Source: an uncultured Porphyromonadaceae bacterium
Lineage (GTDB): Bacteria; Bacteroidota; Bacteroidia; Bacteroidales; Muribaculaceae
Assembly: GCA_900544305.1 (NCBI GenBank)
Contig: UQUV01000018.1
Span: forward strand, 1 to 54,729
Length of the DNA: 54,729 nt
Reading direction: 5' to 3'
The notes beneath the pieces were generated by a model. That model worked only from the letters and a program-made list of their open reading frames with translations, was not told the DNA's origin and ran no database searches. Shown piece after piece: positions 41,701 through 48,181 of the stretch. Made by a program: the position numbers and the translations under genes. Every line of letters starts with the position of its first letter. Within the stretch, counting starts at the first letter, position 1.

Positions 41701-41761
41701 CAAGAGTGAAAGCGCACGCAACACATTTATGAAGCAAGTGCTTGAATTCTTCAAGAAATAA
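38750..41761 (+). CDS. Large periplasmic Amidase_3 protein with inserted golvesin-type domain
   Basis: A 1003-residue exported protein that starts with GTG (38750) and a signal peptide (about residues 1-19). The Amidase_3 core is split: the first zinc His is in MWQSHGWYF (about 155), a Glu in ENRWEWQRA follows, then a golvesin/Xly-type carbohydrate-binding domain is inserted (about 285-370; GGGTWIYLGHFYFKKGQQKL), and the core resumes with AFHSDAG (His about 478) and the catalytic Glu in MLLELLSHQ (about 561). A fibronectin-III-like domain (about 620-700) and an alpha/beta C-terminal domain (about 705-1003; GGDILVTGSY) complete it. Homologues are often labelled xanthan lyase because of the golvesin domain; the catalytic features point to a peptidoglycan amidase. 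It is the first gene of the salvage operon. Confidence 0.78.
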   Translation: MRRAFIFAMIAASSALCEASVTPLDSLTNESINVVLNQSLPKTLKIGKVKVANATVDQKKKTVSLDFNEVFGYVPMSDSYLAEVEAAVREKLPAEYAGYKLKLTIGGRDVADYLPEAEFNYKKTKKRQPFVYAVDDTRHPKKGLDGKIIAMWQSHGWYFEQKENRWEWQRARIFQTVEDLYTQSYVMPYLMPMLENAGAYVMSPRERDTKNIEIIIDNNGGLAAKDGYSEQGGEYPWEESTDAGFAYLKKSYEGFDNPFKHGTYRTIPTAKGKRPSVAEWSASIPEDGEYAVYVSYATLPNSTEDARYTVHTAGGDRQFVINQKMGGGTWIYLGHFYFKKGQQKLVSLSNESDKRGRVVTADAVKIGGGYGNIARKVSDVVTENVKSAEADKVQAKEVKSRIKSEYKVSGYPRFTEGARYWLQWAGIPDSVYSPSNGTNDYTDDYRCRGTWVNYLAGGSSVLPDNKGLNIPVDLAFAFHSDAGTTMDDTIIGTLGIYFTNKGDKYVNGTDRMVSHQLTNYVMTNIVNDVRAQFDSQWVRRGMWDASYFEARVPEVPTMLLELLSHQNFADMRYGLDPKFRFTVSRAIYKGMVQFFAKMEGKDDYMIQPLPVNSFAIDKKNSNKFVLSWKETVDTLCDRAQPSAYVIYERVADGGFRQLAVTSSTSYEVTVNDNLIHSYKVVAMNDGGLSFPSEILALGVAKESKGDVLVVNGFTRVSAPDSFDLGNGIAGFYNSRDGGVPYMSDICFIGDMFEFRREVPWTSDDSSGFGASRANYEDKVIAGNTFDYPYMHGEAIMNAGYSFVSTSLKSVESGYDMKKYGMTDLILGKQKQTQSGRGEKPDLYHIYSPELQAAVKAYCENGGDILVTGSYVATDVWDNKKATDETRKFASDVLGYKWRVGQASITGEAYMVPTYFDSFGELDLDYYTTLNSEFYAVESPDAMYPTFEDKGCTLLRYTENNIPAAVVNDFDTYKTCIVGFPFETIKSESARNTFMKQVLEFFKK

Positions 41762-41799
41762 ACATCAGTTATAGTAACAAATAGAAACATTATATAAAT

Positions 41800-43260
41800 A
41801 TGAGAACAATTAATTGCTTTATCCCATTTCTTAACGCAGAGCAAGTTAAGGCTACGATTGCAGGTTTGAAGGCTTGCGAGTTGGTAAATAAAATTTATCT
41901 TTTGGCTGGTGCCGATGCAGAAGGCGAAGTAGAAGGTTGCGAAAAAATCGCAATCAAAGGCTTGAACAGCAGCGACACAATGAAGAAAATCGCAGCTAAG
42001 GCCGACGCTGACTATGTGATGCTTTACATAAAGCACAACACGTTGGAATTCGGTATGTTTGCCATCGAACGTATGCTCCACATTGCTGACGATTCAGCTG
42101 CCGGTATGGTATATGCCGACCATTATAATGTAGTGGGCGAAACTCGCAATAATGCACCGGTTATCGACTATCAGAAGGGTAGCCTTCGCGACGACTTCAA
42201 TTTTGGTTCTGTCCTTCTTTTCAACGCTTGCGTTTTCAAAAATGCTGTTGCCAAGATTGACAAGGAATATGAATTTGCAGGTTTGTACGATGTACGTTTG
42301 AAAGTTTCACAAGAAGCTGAACTCGTTCATATCAACGAATACCTCTATTCTGACGTAGAACTTGACACTCGCAAGAGCGGTGAAAAGATTTTCGACTATG
42401 TTGACCCGAAAAACCGTGGCGTGCAAATCGAAATGGAAGAAGCATGTACAGCTCACTTGAAGGCTATTGGCGGTTACCTTGTTCCTGAATTCAAGAAAAT
42501 CGAATTCAGCGCAGGCAACTTCGAATATGAAGCATCTGTGATTATTCCGGTTCGTAACCGTATTCGTACAATCCGCGACGCCATCAAGTCTGTATTGTCT
42601 CAAAAAACAAACTTCAAGTTCAACCTTATCGTAATCGATAACCATTCAACTGACGGTACAACTGAAGCTATCGACGAATTCAAGGATGACGAACGCGTTA
42701 TTCACTTGATTCCGGAACGTCAGGATTTGGGTATCGGCGGTTGCTGGAACTTGGGTGTTCACCACGAAAAATGCGGTAAGTTTGCCGTTCAGTTGGACAG
42801 CGACGACGTATATAAAGATGAAAACACATTGACTACTATGGTTAATGCGTTCTACGAACAGAACTGTGCAATGGTAGTCGGAACATATATGATGACTGAC
42901 TTCAACATGAACATGATAGCACCGGGTATCATCGACCACAAGGAATGGACTCCGGAAAACGGCCGCAACAACGCATTGCGTATCAACGGTCTCGGCGCTC
43001 CTCGTGCATTCTATACTCCGGTTCTCCGCGAAGTGAAAGTGCCTAACACAAGCTACGGTGAAGACTATGCACTCGGTTTGAACTTCTCTCGCGAATATCA
43101 GATTGGTCGTGTTTATGATGTAGTTTACTTGTGCCGTCGTTGGGACGACAACTCTGACGCATCTCTCGATGTAGTGAAGATGAATGCCCACAACTTGTAT
43201 AAGGATCGTATCCGTACATGGGAACTTCAGGCACGTATTGCTTTCAATAAAAAGAAATAA
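41800..43260 (+). CDS. Family 2 glycosyltransferase with tandem GT-A domains
   Basis: A 486-residue cytoplasmic protein without signal peptide or membrane helix. The C-terminal half (about 245-480) is a regular GT2 (GT-A) domain: SVIIPVRNRIRTIRDAIKSVL, VIDNHSTDGTTEAI and the metal-binding QLDSDDVY (about 330-337). The N-terminal half (about 1-230) has a weaker GT-A-like layout (CFIPFLNAEQVKATIAGL, ADADYVMLYIKH) without an evident DxD, so it is probably a degenerate duplicate. The gene lies 38 nt after the amidase gene and 23 nt before the DUF4922 gene. It would use a nucleotide sugar to modify an acceptor in the cytoplasm; both donor and acceptor are unknown. Confidence 0.8.
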   Translation: MRTINCFIPFLNAEQVKATIAGLKACELVNKIYLLAGADAEGEVEGCEKIAIKGLNSSDTMKKIAAKADADYVMLYIKHNTLEFGMFAIERMLHIADDSAAGMVYADHYNVVGETRNNAPVIDYQKGSLRDDFNFGSVLLFNACVFKNAVAKIDKEYEFAGLYDVRLKVSQEAELVHINEYLYSDVELDTRKSGEKIFDYVDPKNRGVQIEMEEACTAHLKAIGGYLVPEFKKIEFSAGNFEYEASVIIPVRNRIRTIRDAIKSVLSQKTNFKFNLIVIDNHSTDGTTEAIDEFKDDERVIHLIPERQDLGIGGCWNLGVHHEKCGKFAVQLDSDDVYKDENTLTTMVNAFYEQNCAMVVGTYMMTDFNMNMIAPGIIDHKEWTPENGRNNALRINGLGAPRAFYTPVLREVKVPNTSYGEDYALGLNFSREYQIGRVYDVVYLCRRWDDNSDASLDVVKMNAHNLYKDRIRTWELQARIAFNKKK

Positions 43261-43283
43261 AGTCAAAAATCCGATTATTCTTA

Positions 43284-44213
43284 ATGACAGTAAATAAAGA
43301 AAATGTCCGTTCATTCATTGAAAGCCAATTGAATGTATGGGACACTGCAAAAAATAACTTTGAAGCGCTTAAAGGCGTTAAGGTGAAAGATTTCACCATC
43401 GGTAACTCCACAGTAAAAGTGCAGTTTAATCCGGCCCGCATCGTATCTTCTGCGGCTAAGGTGGATGCTAAATCTTTGAAGGAACGCAAGTGCTTCTTGT
43501 GTGAGACTAATCGCCCGGCAGTCCAGGAAGGACTGCCGTGGGGCGGTTATACGGTATTGATTAATCCGTTCCCTATCTTTCCGAAACACCTGACAATTCC
43601 TGACAACAGCCATACGGACCAGAAAATTCAAGGCCGTATTGCCGATATGATGAAATTGACAAAGGATTTGGAAGAGTATACATTGTTCTACAATGGACCG
43701 AAGTGTGGTGCATCAGCTCCTGACCACATGCACTTCCAGGCCGGTAACCGCGGTTTTATGCCTATCGAAGAGGATATCCACAATGCAAAGACGGAAGTGG
43801 TTGTCAATGCAGGTAAAGGTGAGTTGTGTCTTGTGAAAGGATTGGCACAGAGTTGTTTCCTTATCCGTACGACAGACGTTGAAGCCGGAGCCGTATTGTT
43901 CGGACAACTTTATGCTGCACTCAACATTCCGGAAGGTGAAATCGAACCGATGTTGAATGTTTTGTGTTGGTTTGAAAAGGAAACCTGGTACCTTGTAGTG
44001 TTCCCGCGCAAACAACACCGTCCGACCTGCTATTTTGCAGAAGGCGATGCCAATATCCTTATCAGTCCGGCATCAGTTGATATGGGTGGCGTTTTCATCA
44101 CTCCGCTTGAAAAGGACTTTGAAAAGATTTCAGCCGACGATATCAAGACCATCCTCGATGAGGTGTGCCTGAGTGAAGCCGAAGCTGAAGAAATTGCAAA
44201 CAAACTTAAATAA
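43284..44213 (+). CDS. DUF4922 protein, HIT-like nucleotide phosphorylase/transferase fold
   Basis: A 309-residue cytoplasmic protein. The histidine-triad-like motif H148-M-H150-F-Q152 (SAPDHMHFQAG) is that of GalT, Ap4A phosphorylase and GDP-glucose phosphorylase enzymes, in which the second His becomes nucleotidylated. A CxxC pair (Cys70, Cys73; KCFLCETNRP) near the N-terminus resembles the zinc or structural cysteines of that superfamily. The later VVFPRKQHRPTCYF also fits. The family is DUF4922 as far as I can tell. It is translated between a GT2 glycosyltransferase and a SpoIID protein (gap 17 nt), so a role in producing or breaking a nucleotide sugar for that transferase is plausible but unproven. 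Confidence 0.72.
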   Translation: MTVNKENVRSFIESQLNVWDTAKNNFEALKGVKVKDFTIGNSTVKVQFNPARIVSSAAKVDAKSLKERKCFLCETNRPAVQEGLPWGGYTVLINPFPIFPKHLTIPDNSHTDQKIQGRIADMMKLTKDLEEYTLFYNGPKCGASAPDHMHFQAGNRGFMPIEEDIHNAKTEVVVNAGKGELCLVKGLAQSCFLIRTTDVEAGAVLFGQLYAALNIPEGEIEPMLNVLCWFEKETWYLVVFPRKQHRPTCYFAEGDANILISPASVDMGGVFITPLEKDFEKISADDIKTILDEVCLSEAEAEEIANKLK

Positions 44214-44230
44214 AAAATACTCCTACTGCT

Positions 44231-45541
44231 ATGTCACAACCGCAAGTGAAAGTCGGCATAATGAATGAGCCGTCAATTAAATTTATATTTCCGTCAGAAT
44301 ATTTTGTTGACGGAAAACCCGTGAAAGGCGAACAGTTGGCTGAAGTCAAAGACGGCAAAGTGCTTTGGAACGGCGAACTTTTTGAAACATTGGAATTTAC
44401 ACCAGGCAACGAAACCGATTATTTTGAATTGTGCGACGTTACAATCGGCGTTAATTTCCATTGGGAACGCAAGGAAAACCAGTCTTTCCGCGGCTCATTG
44501 CGACTCATTGTCGAAAACAATCAGGTAACAGCCATCAACGTCCTTCCGATTGAAGAATATCTGTTGAGCGTAATTTCTTCGGAAATGAGCGCTACGGCTT
44601 CATTGGAACTGTTGAAGGCACATGCTGTCATTTCACGTAGCTGGCTTTTGGCACAGATTGAGAAAAACAAGCAACTTGCTGGCGATAGTGAGGAATATTG
44701 CTCTTGCACGCTTACCGATACAGAACTCGTAAAATGGTATGACCGTGAAGACCATGTGAACTTCGACGTTTGTGCCGACGACCACTGTCAGCGTTATCAG
44801 GGCATTACGCGCGAGTCAACTGAAAAGGTACGCGATGCCATCAAGGCAACTTGGGGACAGGTGCTTACTCACAACGGTGTGCTTTGTGATGCGCGTTTCT
44901 CTAAATCTTGCGGCGGTGTGTTTGAGGAATTCGAGAACTGCTGGGAACCGAAACACTACGATTATCTCGTAGCACGTCACGATGGTGAACAGCCGATGAA
45001 TTTCCCGGATTTGACAGTTGAGGAAAATGCCCGTGAGTGGATTTTGAATGCACCTCCTGCATTTTGCAATACTCACGACAAGCAGATTCTTTCACAGGTT
45101 CTCAATAGCTACGACCAGGAAACTACCGACTTCTACCGTTGGAAAGTGGAATATACACAGGAAGAACTTTCTGAACTCATCAAGAACCGTTCGGGCGTTG
45201 ACTATGGTGAAATTCTGGATTTGATTCCTGTTGCACGCGGTACTTCCGGCCGTCTCTATCGTTTGAAAATTGTCGGAACGAAAAAGACGTTGATTATCGG
45301 TAAGGAACTTGAAATTCGCCGTACATTGTCGCCTTCACACCTTTACAGTTCTGCATTCGTGGTAGAAAAAGAAGGAGAAGAAAGCAAAGTGCCGACGAAG
45401 TTCAAACTTACAGGTGCCGGTTGGGGCCATGGTGTTGGCTTGTGTCAGATAGGTGCTGCCGTAATGGGCGAAAAGGGGTATAACTATAAGGAAATTTTAT
45501 TGCACTATTTCATTGGTGCTGACATCACAACTTTATATTAA
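44231..45541 (+). CDS. SpoIID/LytB-domain protein without signal peptide
   Basis: A 436-residue protein. The SpoIID core is clear: LPIEEYLLSVISSEMS with the catalytic Glu118, KAHAVISRSW, the zinc-site region VCADDHCQRYQG (Cys181, His185, Cys186), FSKSCGG and, near the C-terminus, GAGWGHGVGLCQIGA. SpoIID enzymes are lytic transglycosylases that cut glycan strands lacking stem peptides, normally outside the membrane. Here there is neither signal peptide nor anchor helix, so the protein should be cytoplasmic. The neighbours (amidase, DUF4922, AmpG-like permease 4 nt downstream) suggest work on imported muropeptides. The length exceeds that of a bare SpoIID domain because of an insertion between residues 240 and 360. 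Confidence 0.85.
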   Translation: MSQPQVKVGIMNEPSIKFIFPSEYFVDGKPVKGEQLAEVKDGKVLWNGELFETLEFTPGNETDYFELCDVTIGVNFHWERKENQSFRGSLRLIVENNQVTAINVLPIEEYLLSVISSEMSATASLELLKAHAVISRSWLLAQIEKNKQLAGDSEEYCSCTLTDTELVKWYDREDHVNFDVCADDHCQRYQGITRESTEKVRDAIKATWGQVLTHNGVLCDARFSKSCGGVFEEFENCWEPKHYDYLVARHDGEQPMNFPDLTVEENAREWILNAPPAFCNTHDKQILSQVLNSYDQETTDFYRWKVEYTQEELSELIKNRSGVDYGEILDLIPVARGTSGRLYRLKIVGTKKTLIIGKELEIRRTLSPSHLYSSAFVVEKEGEESKVPTKFKLTGAGWGHGVGLCQIGAAVMGEKGYNYKEILLHYFIGADITTLY

Positions 45542-45545
45542 GACT

Positions 45546-46883
45546 ATGAACGAAACAAAAAAGAATACTTCCCCTTGGTGGTGGGTACCGACCTTATATT
45601 TTGCTGAAGGTGTGCCTTATTTTGTTGTAAACAACATTTCCGTGATGATGTTTACCAAGATGGGTGTGCCTAACGGCGATATGTCGTTCTTTACGACATT
45701 GCTTTACTTCCCTTGGTTCCTGAAAGGAGTTTGGGGTCCTATTGTCGACGTTGTCAAGACAAAACGCTGGTGGATTATATCTATGCAGGTGTTGATGACT
45801 GCGTTGATGGTGCTTCTTACATTGACATTGCCGAAGCCGGATGTTGATGTGATTGCCAGCGGACATACACCGATTAGCATGTTTACGCTGACTTTGATTC
45901 TGTTCATTATTGCAGCGTTTGCTTCTGCAACCCACGATATTGCTGCTGACGGTTACTATATGCTGGCTCACAGTCCGAGCAGTCAGGCTGCTTTTATCGG
46001 TATCCGCAGTACTTTCTATCGTATCGCATCTGTTTTCGGACAAGGAGTGCTTGTCTACATTGCCGGTGTGATTGAAAAGAGCAGCAACGATATTCCGTAT
46101 TCATGGCAGGTAACTCTCGGTGTCAGTGCCGTGGTGTTCTTCCTGATTACGTTGTACCATATATTCGTTTTGCCTCATTCTGCTGAGGACCGTCCTCGCA
46201 ATGCTGGTAGCGAAGGCGGTGCTAAGTCAAATCTTTCGGAATTGGCAAATTCATTCGTTTCGTTTGTCAAGAAACCGGGTTTCCTTCTTGCCGTTGCATT
46301 CATGTTGCTTTATCGTTTGCCGGAAGGATTCTTGATTAAACTGTGCCAGCCGTTCCTGGTTCACTCTGTTAAGGACGGTGGTTTGGGTTTGACAACTGAT
46401 ATGGTTGGTCTTGTTTACGGAACATTCGGTGTCATTGCGCTTCTTGCCGGTGGTATTGCCGGAGGTGTGTTTGCCTCTAAGGTAGGTTTGAAGAAGTCAT
46501 TGTGGTGGATGGCAGCTTGTATGACATTGCCATGCTTGACATTCGTTTATCTTGCCATCGCTCAGCCGTCTGATCCTATCATTATCAGTATTGCGGTTTG
46601 TATCGAACAGTTCGGTTATGGCTTCGGCTTCACTGCCTATATGCTTTACATGATGTATTTCTCGGAAGGCGAATTCAAGACTTCCCACTATGCAATCTGT
46701 ACGGCGTTCATGGCATTGAGTATGATGTTGCCGGGCTTCGTTGCCGGTTACATTCAGGAAGCAATCGGTTACGTCAATTTCTTCTGGATGGTGATGGCCT
46801 GCTGTATTGCTACGTTGATTGTAACTTATCTTGTAGACAAAAAGATTGATCCGGATTACGGTAGAAAAGAAAACAAAAAGTAG
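45546..46883 (+). CDS. ampG: AmpG-like muropeptide permease (MFS)
   Basis: A 445-residue membrane protein with 12 predicted helices. The opening WWWVPTLYFAEGVPYFVVNN and the second-helix DVVKTKRWWIISMQVLM fit AmpG-type MFS carriers that import anhydro-muropeptides across the inner membrane. I chose the ATG at 45546, 4 nt after the SpoIID stop; an in-frame start at 45513 would extend into the previous gene without a conserved sequence. namZ follows after 4 nt. Its position between SpoIID and NamZ supports a cell-wall fragment substrate rather than a peptide or sugar of another kind. The gene symbol is by family and context. Confidence 0.8.
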   Translation: MNETKKNTSPWWWVPTLYFAEGVPYFVVNNISVMMFTKMGVPNGDMSFFTTLLYFPWFLKGVWGPIVDVVKTKRWWIISMQVLMTALMVLLTLTLPKPDVDVIASGHTPISMFTLTLILFIIAAFASATHDIAADGYYMLAHSPSSQAAFIGIRSTFYRIASVFGQGVLVYIAGVIEKSSNDIPYSWQVTLGVSAVVFFLITLYHIFVLPHSAEDRPRNAGSEGGAKSNLSELANSFVSFVKKPGFLLAVAFMLLYRLPEGFLIKLCQPFLVHSVKDGGLGLTTDMVGLVYGTFGVIALLAGGIAGGVFASKVGLKKSLWWMAACMTLPCLTFVYLAIAQPSDPIIISIAVCIEQFGYGFGFTAYMLYMMYFSEGEFKTSHYAICTAFMALSMMLPGFVAGYIQEAIGYVNFFWMVMACCIATLIVTYLVDKKIDPDYGRKENKK

Positions 46884-46887
46884 AAAC

Positions 46888-48120
46888 ATGAAAAAATTTA
46901 TATTATCCATATTCGTTATGGCAACGGCTCTCACTGCCGCTGCCATAACAAAACCGGGAGTAGAAGTGCTTCGCGACCACGGTTTTAAGGAATTGGCAGG
47001 CAAGCGTGTCGGTTTGATTACCAACCCGACAGGTGTTGACAACAATCTGAAATCGACAGTCGACATCCTTCACGAAGCAGGAAACGTGGAACTGGTAGCT
47101 TTGTTCGGTCCAGAACACGGTGTGCGCGGTGACGTTCATGCCGGCGACGAGTTCGACAACACGGTAGATCCTGCAACCGGAGTTAAGGTTTATTCCATCT
47201 ATGGAAAAACAAAAAAACCGACCGCTGAAATGCTGAAGGGCATTGATGCCTTGGTTTACGATATTCAGGACATCGGTTGCCGTTCGTTCACGTTTGTCAG
47301 CACACTGGGTCTTGCATTGGAGGCTTGCGCTGAAAATGACATTGAGTTTGTTGTGCTCGACCGTCCGAATCCGATAGGCGGTAACCGCGTGGAAGGTAAT
47401 TTGGTGGAAGACGGATTCTATTCGTTTGTCAGCCAATTCAAGGTTCCGTATCTTTATGGTCTGACTCCGGGTGAAATGGCCCGTTTCCTGAATGGTGAAA
47501 GAATGGTTGCCGGCGGAAAGCAGGCAAAACTGACGGTAGTGCCGATGGAAGGCTGGACTCGTGACATGACTTTCGACAAGACCGGCATGCCTTGGATTCT
47601 TCCTTCTCCGCACATTCCGCAGCCTGTGACTTCTTATTACTATCCGGCTACAGGTATTTTGGGTGAACTTTATTATGTGTCAATCGGTGTAGGCTATACA
47701 TTGCCGTTCCAGTTGATTTGTGCCGATTGGATTAACGCAGAAGAGTTCTCGGCTCGCATGAATGCCCTTAATCTTCCGGGCGTAAAATGCCGTGCCATCC
47801 ATATCAAGCCGTTCTATTCAACAGGCAAGGGCGAGAACCTTCAGGGTATACAGTTCTATATCGACGACATTCCGGAATCAAGCATCACGTTGCTGCAATT
47901 CTATGCAATGGAAGTGTTGGCAGACATGTATCCCGACAAGAAAATCTTTGAAACGACTACCGACAAGAGCCGCTTCAATATGTTTGACAAAGTGTGCGGA
48001 ACAGACCAAATCCGTCTACGCTTTTCAAAGAACTACAAAGTGAGCGACATCATTGATTATTGGACAAAAGATGCCGAAGCTTTCAAAGCCAAGTCAAGTA
48101 AATATTATTTATATAAGTAA
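46888..48120 (+). CDS. namZ: NamZ-type exo-beta-N-acetylmuramidase (DUF1343)
   Basis: A 410-residue protein. I chose the ATG at 46888 because it opens a signal peptide (MKKFILSIFVMATALTAAA) and lies 4 nt after the permease stop. The DUF1343 / GH171 landmarks are present: KRVGLITNPTGVD, the catalytic-site ALFGPEHGVRG (Glu76-His77) and ALVYDIQDIGCRSFTF, DRPNPIGG. NamZ of Bacillus subtilis releases MurNAc from the non-reducing end of peptidoglycan fragments; the same reaction is expected here in the periplasm. Released MurNAc would be taken up by the MurT-type transporter encoded further down. A hairpin follows 8 bp after the stop. Confidence 0.88.
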   Translation: MKKFILSIFVMATALTAAAITKPGVEVLRDHGFKELAGKRVGLITNPTGVDNNLKSTVDILHEAGNVELVALFGPEHGVRGDVHAGDEFDNTVDPATGVKVYSIYGKTKKPTAEMLKGIDALVYDIQDIGCRSFTFVSTLGLALEACAENDIEFVVLDRPNPIGGNRVEGNLVEDGFYSFVSQFKVPYLYGLTPGEMARFLNGERMVAGGKQAKLTVVPMEGWTRDMTFDKTGMPWILPSPHIPQPVTSYYYPATGILGELYYVSIGVGYTLPFQLICADWINAEEFSARMNALNLPGVKCRAIHIKPFYSTGKGENLQGIQFYIDDIPESSITLLQFYAMEVLADMYPDKKIFETTTDKSRFNMFDKVCGTDQIRLRFSKNYKVSDIIDYWTKDAEAFKAKSSKYYLYK

Positions 48121-48128
48121 CAAAATTG

Positions 48129-48162
48129 CACACAGCCGTCGCCTATGGTTGGCGGCTGTGTG
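48129..48162 (+). other. Hairpin between namZ and the D-lactate dehydrogenase gene
   Basis: A perfect 10-bp stem (CACACAGCCG with CGGCTGTGTG; 48129-48138 and 48153-48162) that can extend inwards with G-U pairs. It is not followed by a T-run, so it is more likely an mRNA processing or stability element, or a weak terminator, than a full stop. Confidence 0.6.
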
Positions 48163-48181
48163 ATAAATTTCTATAAAGGAA

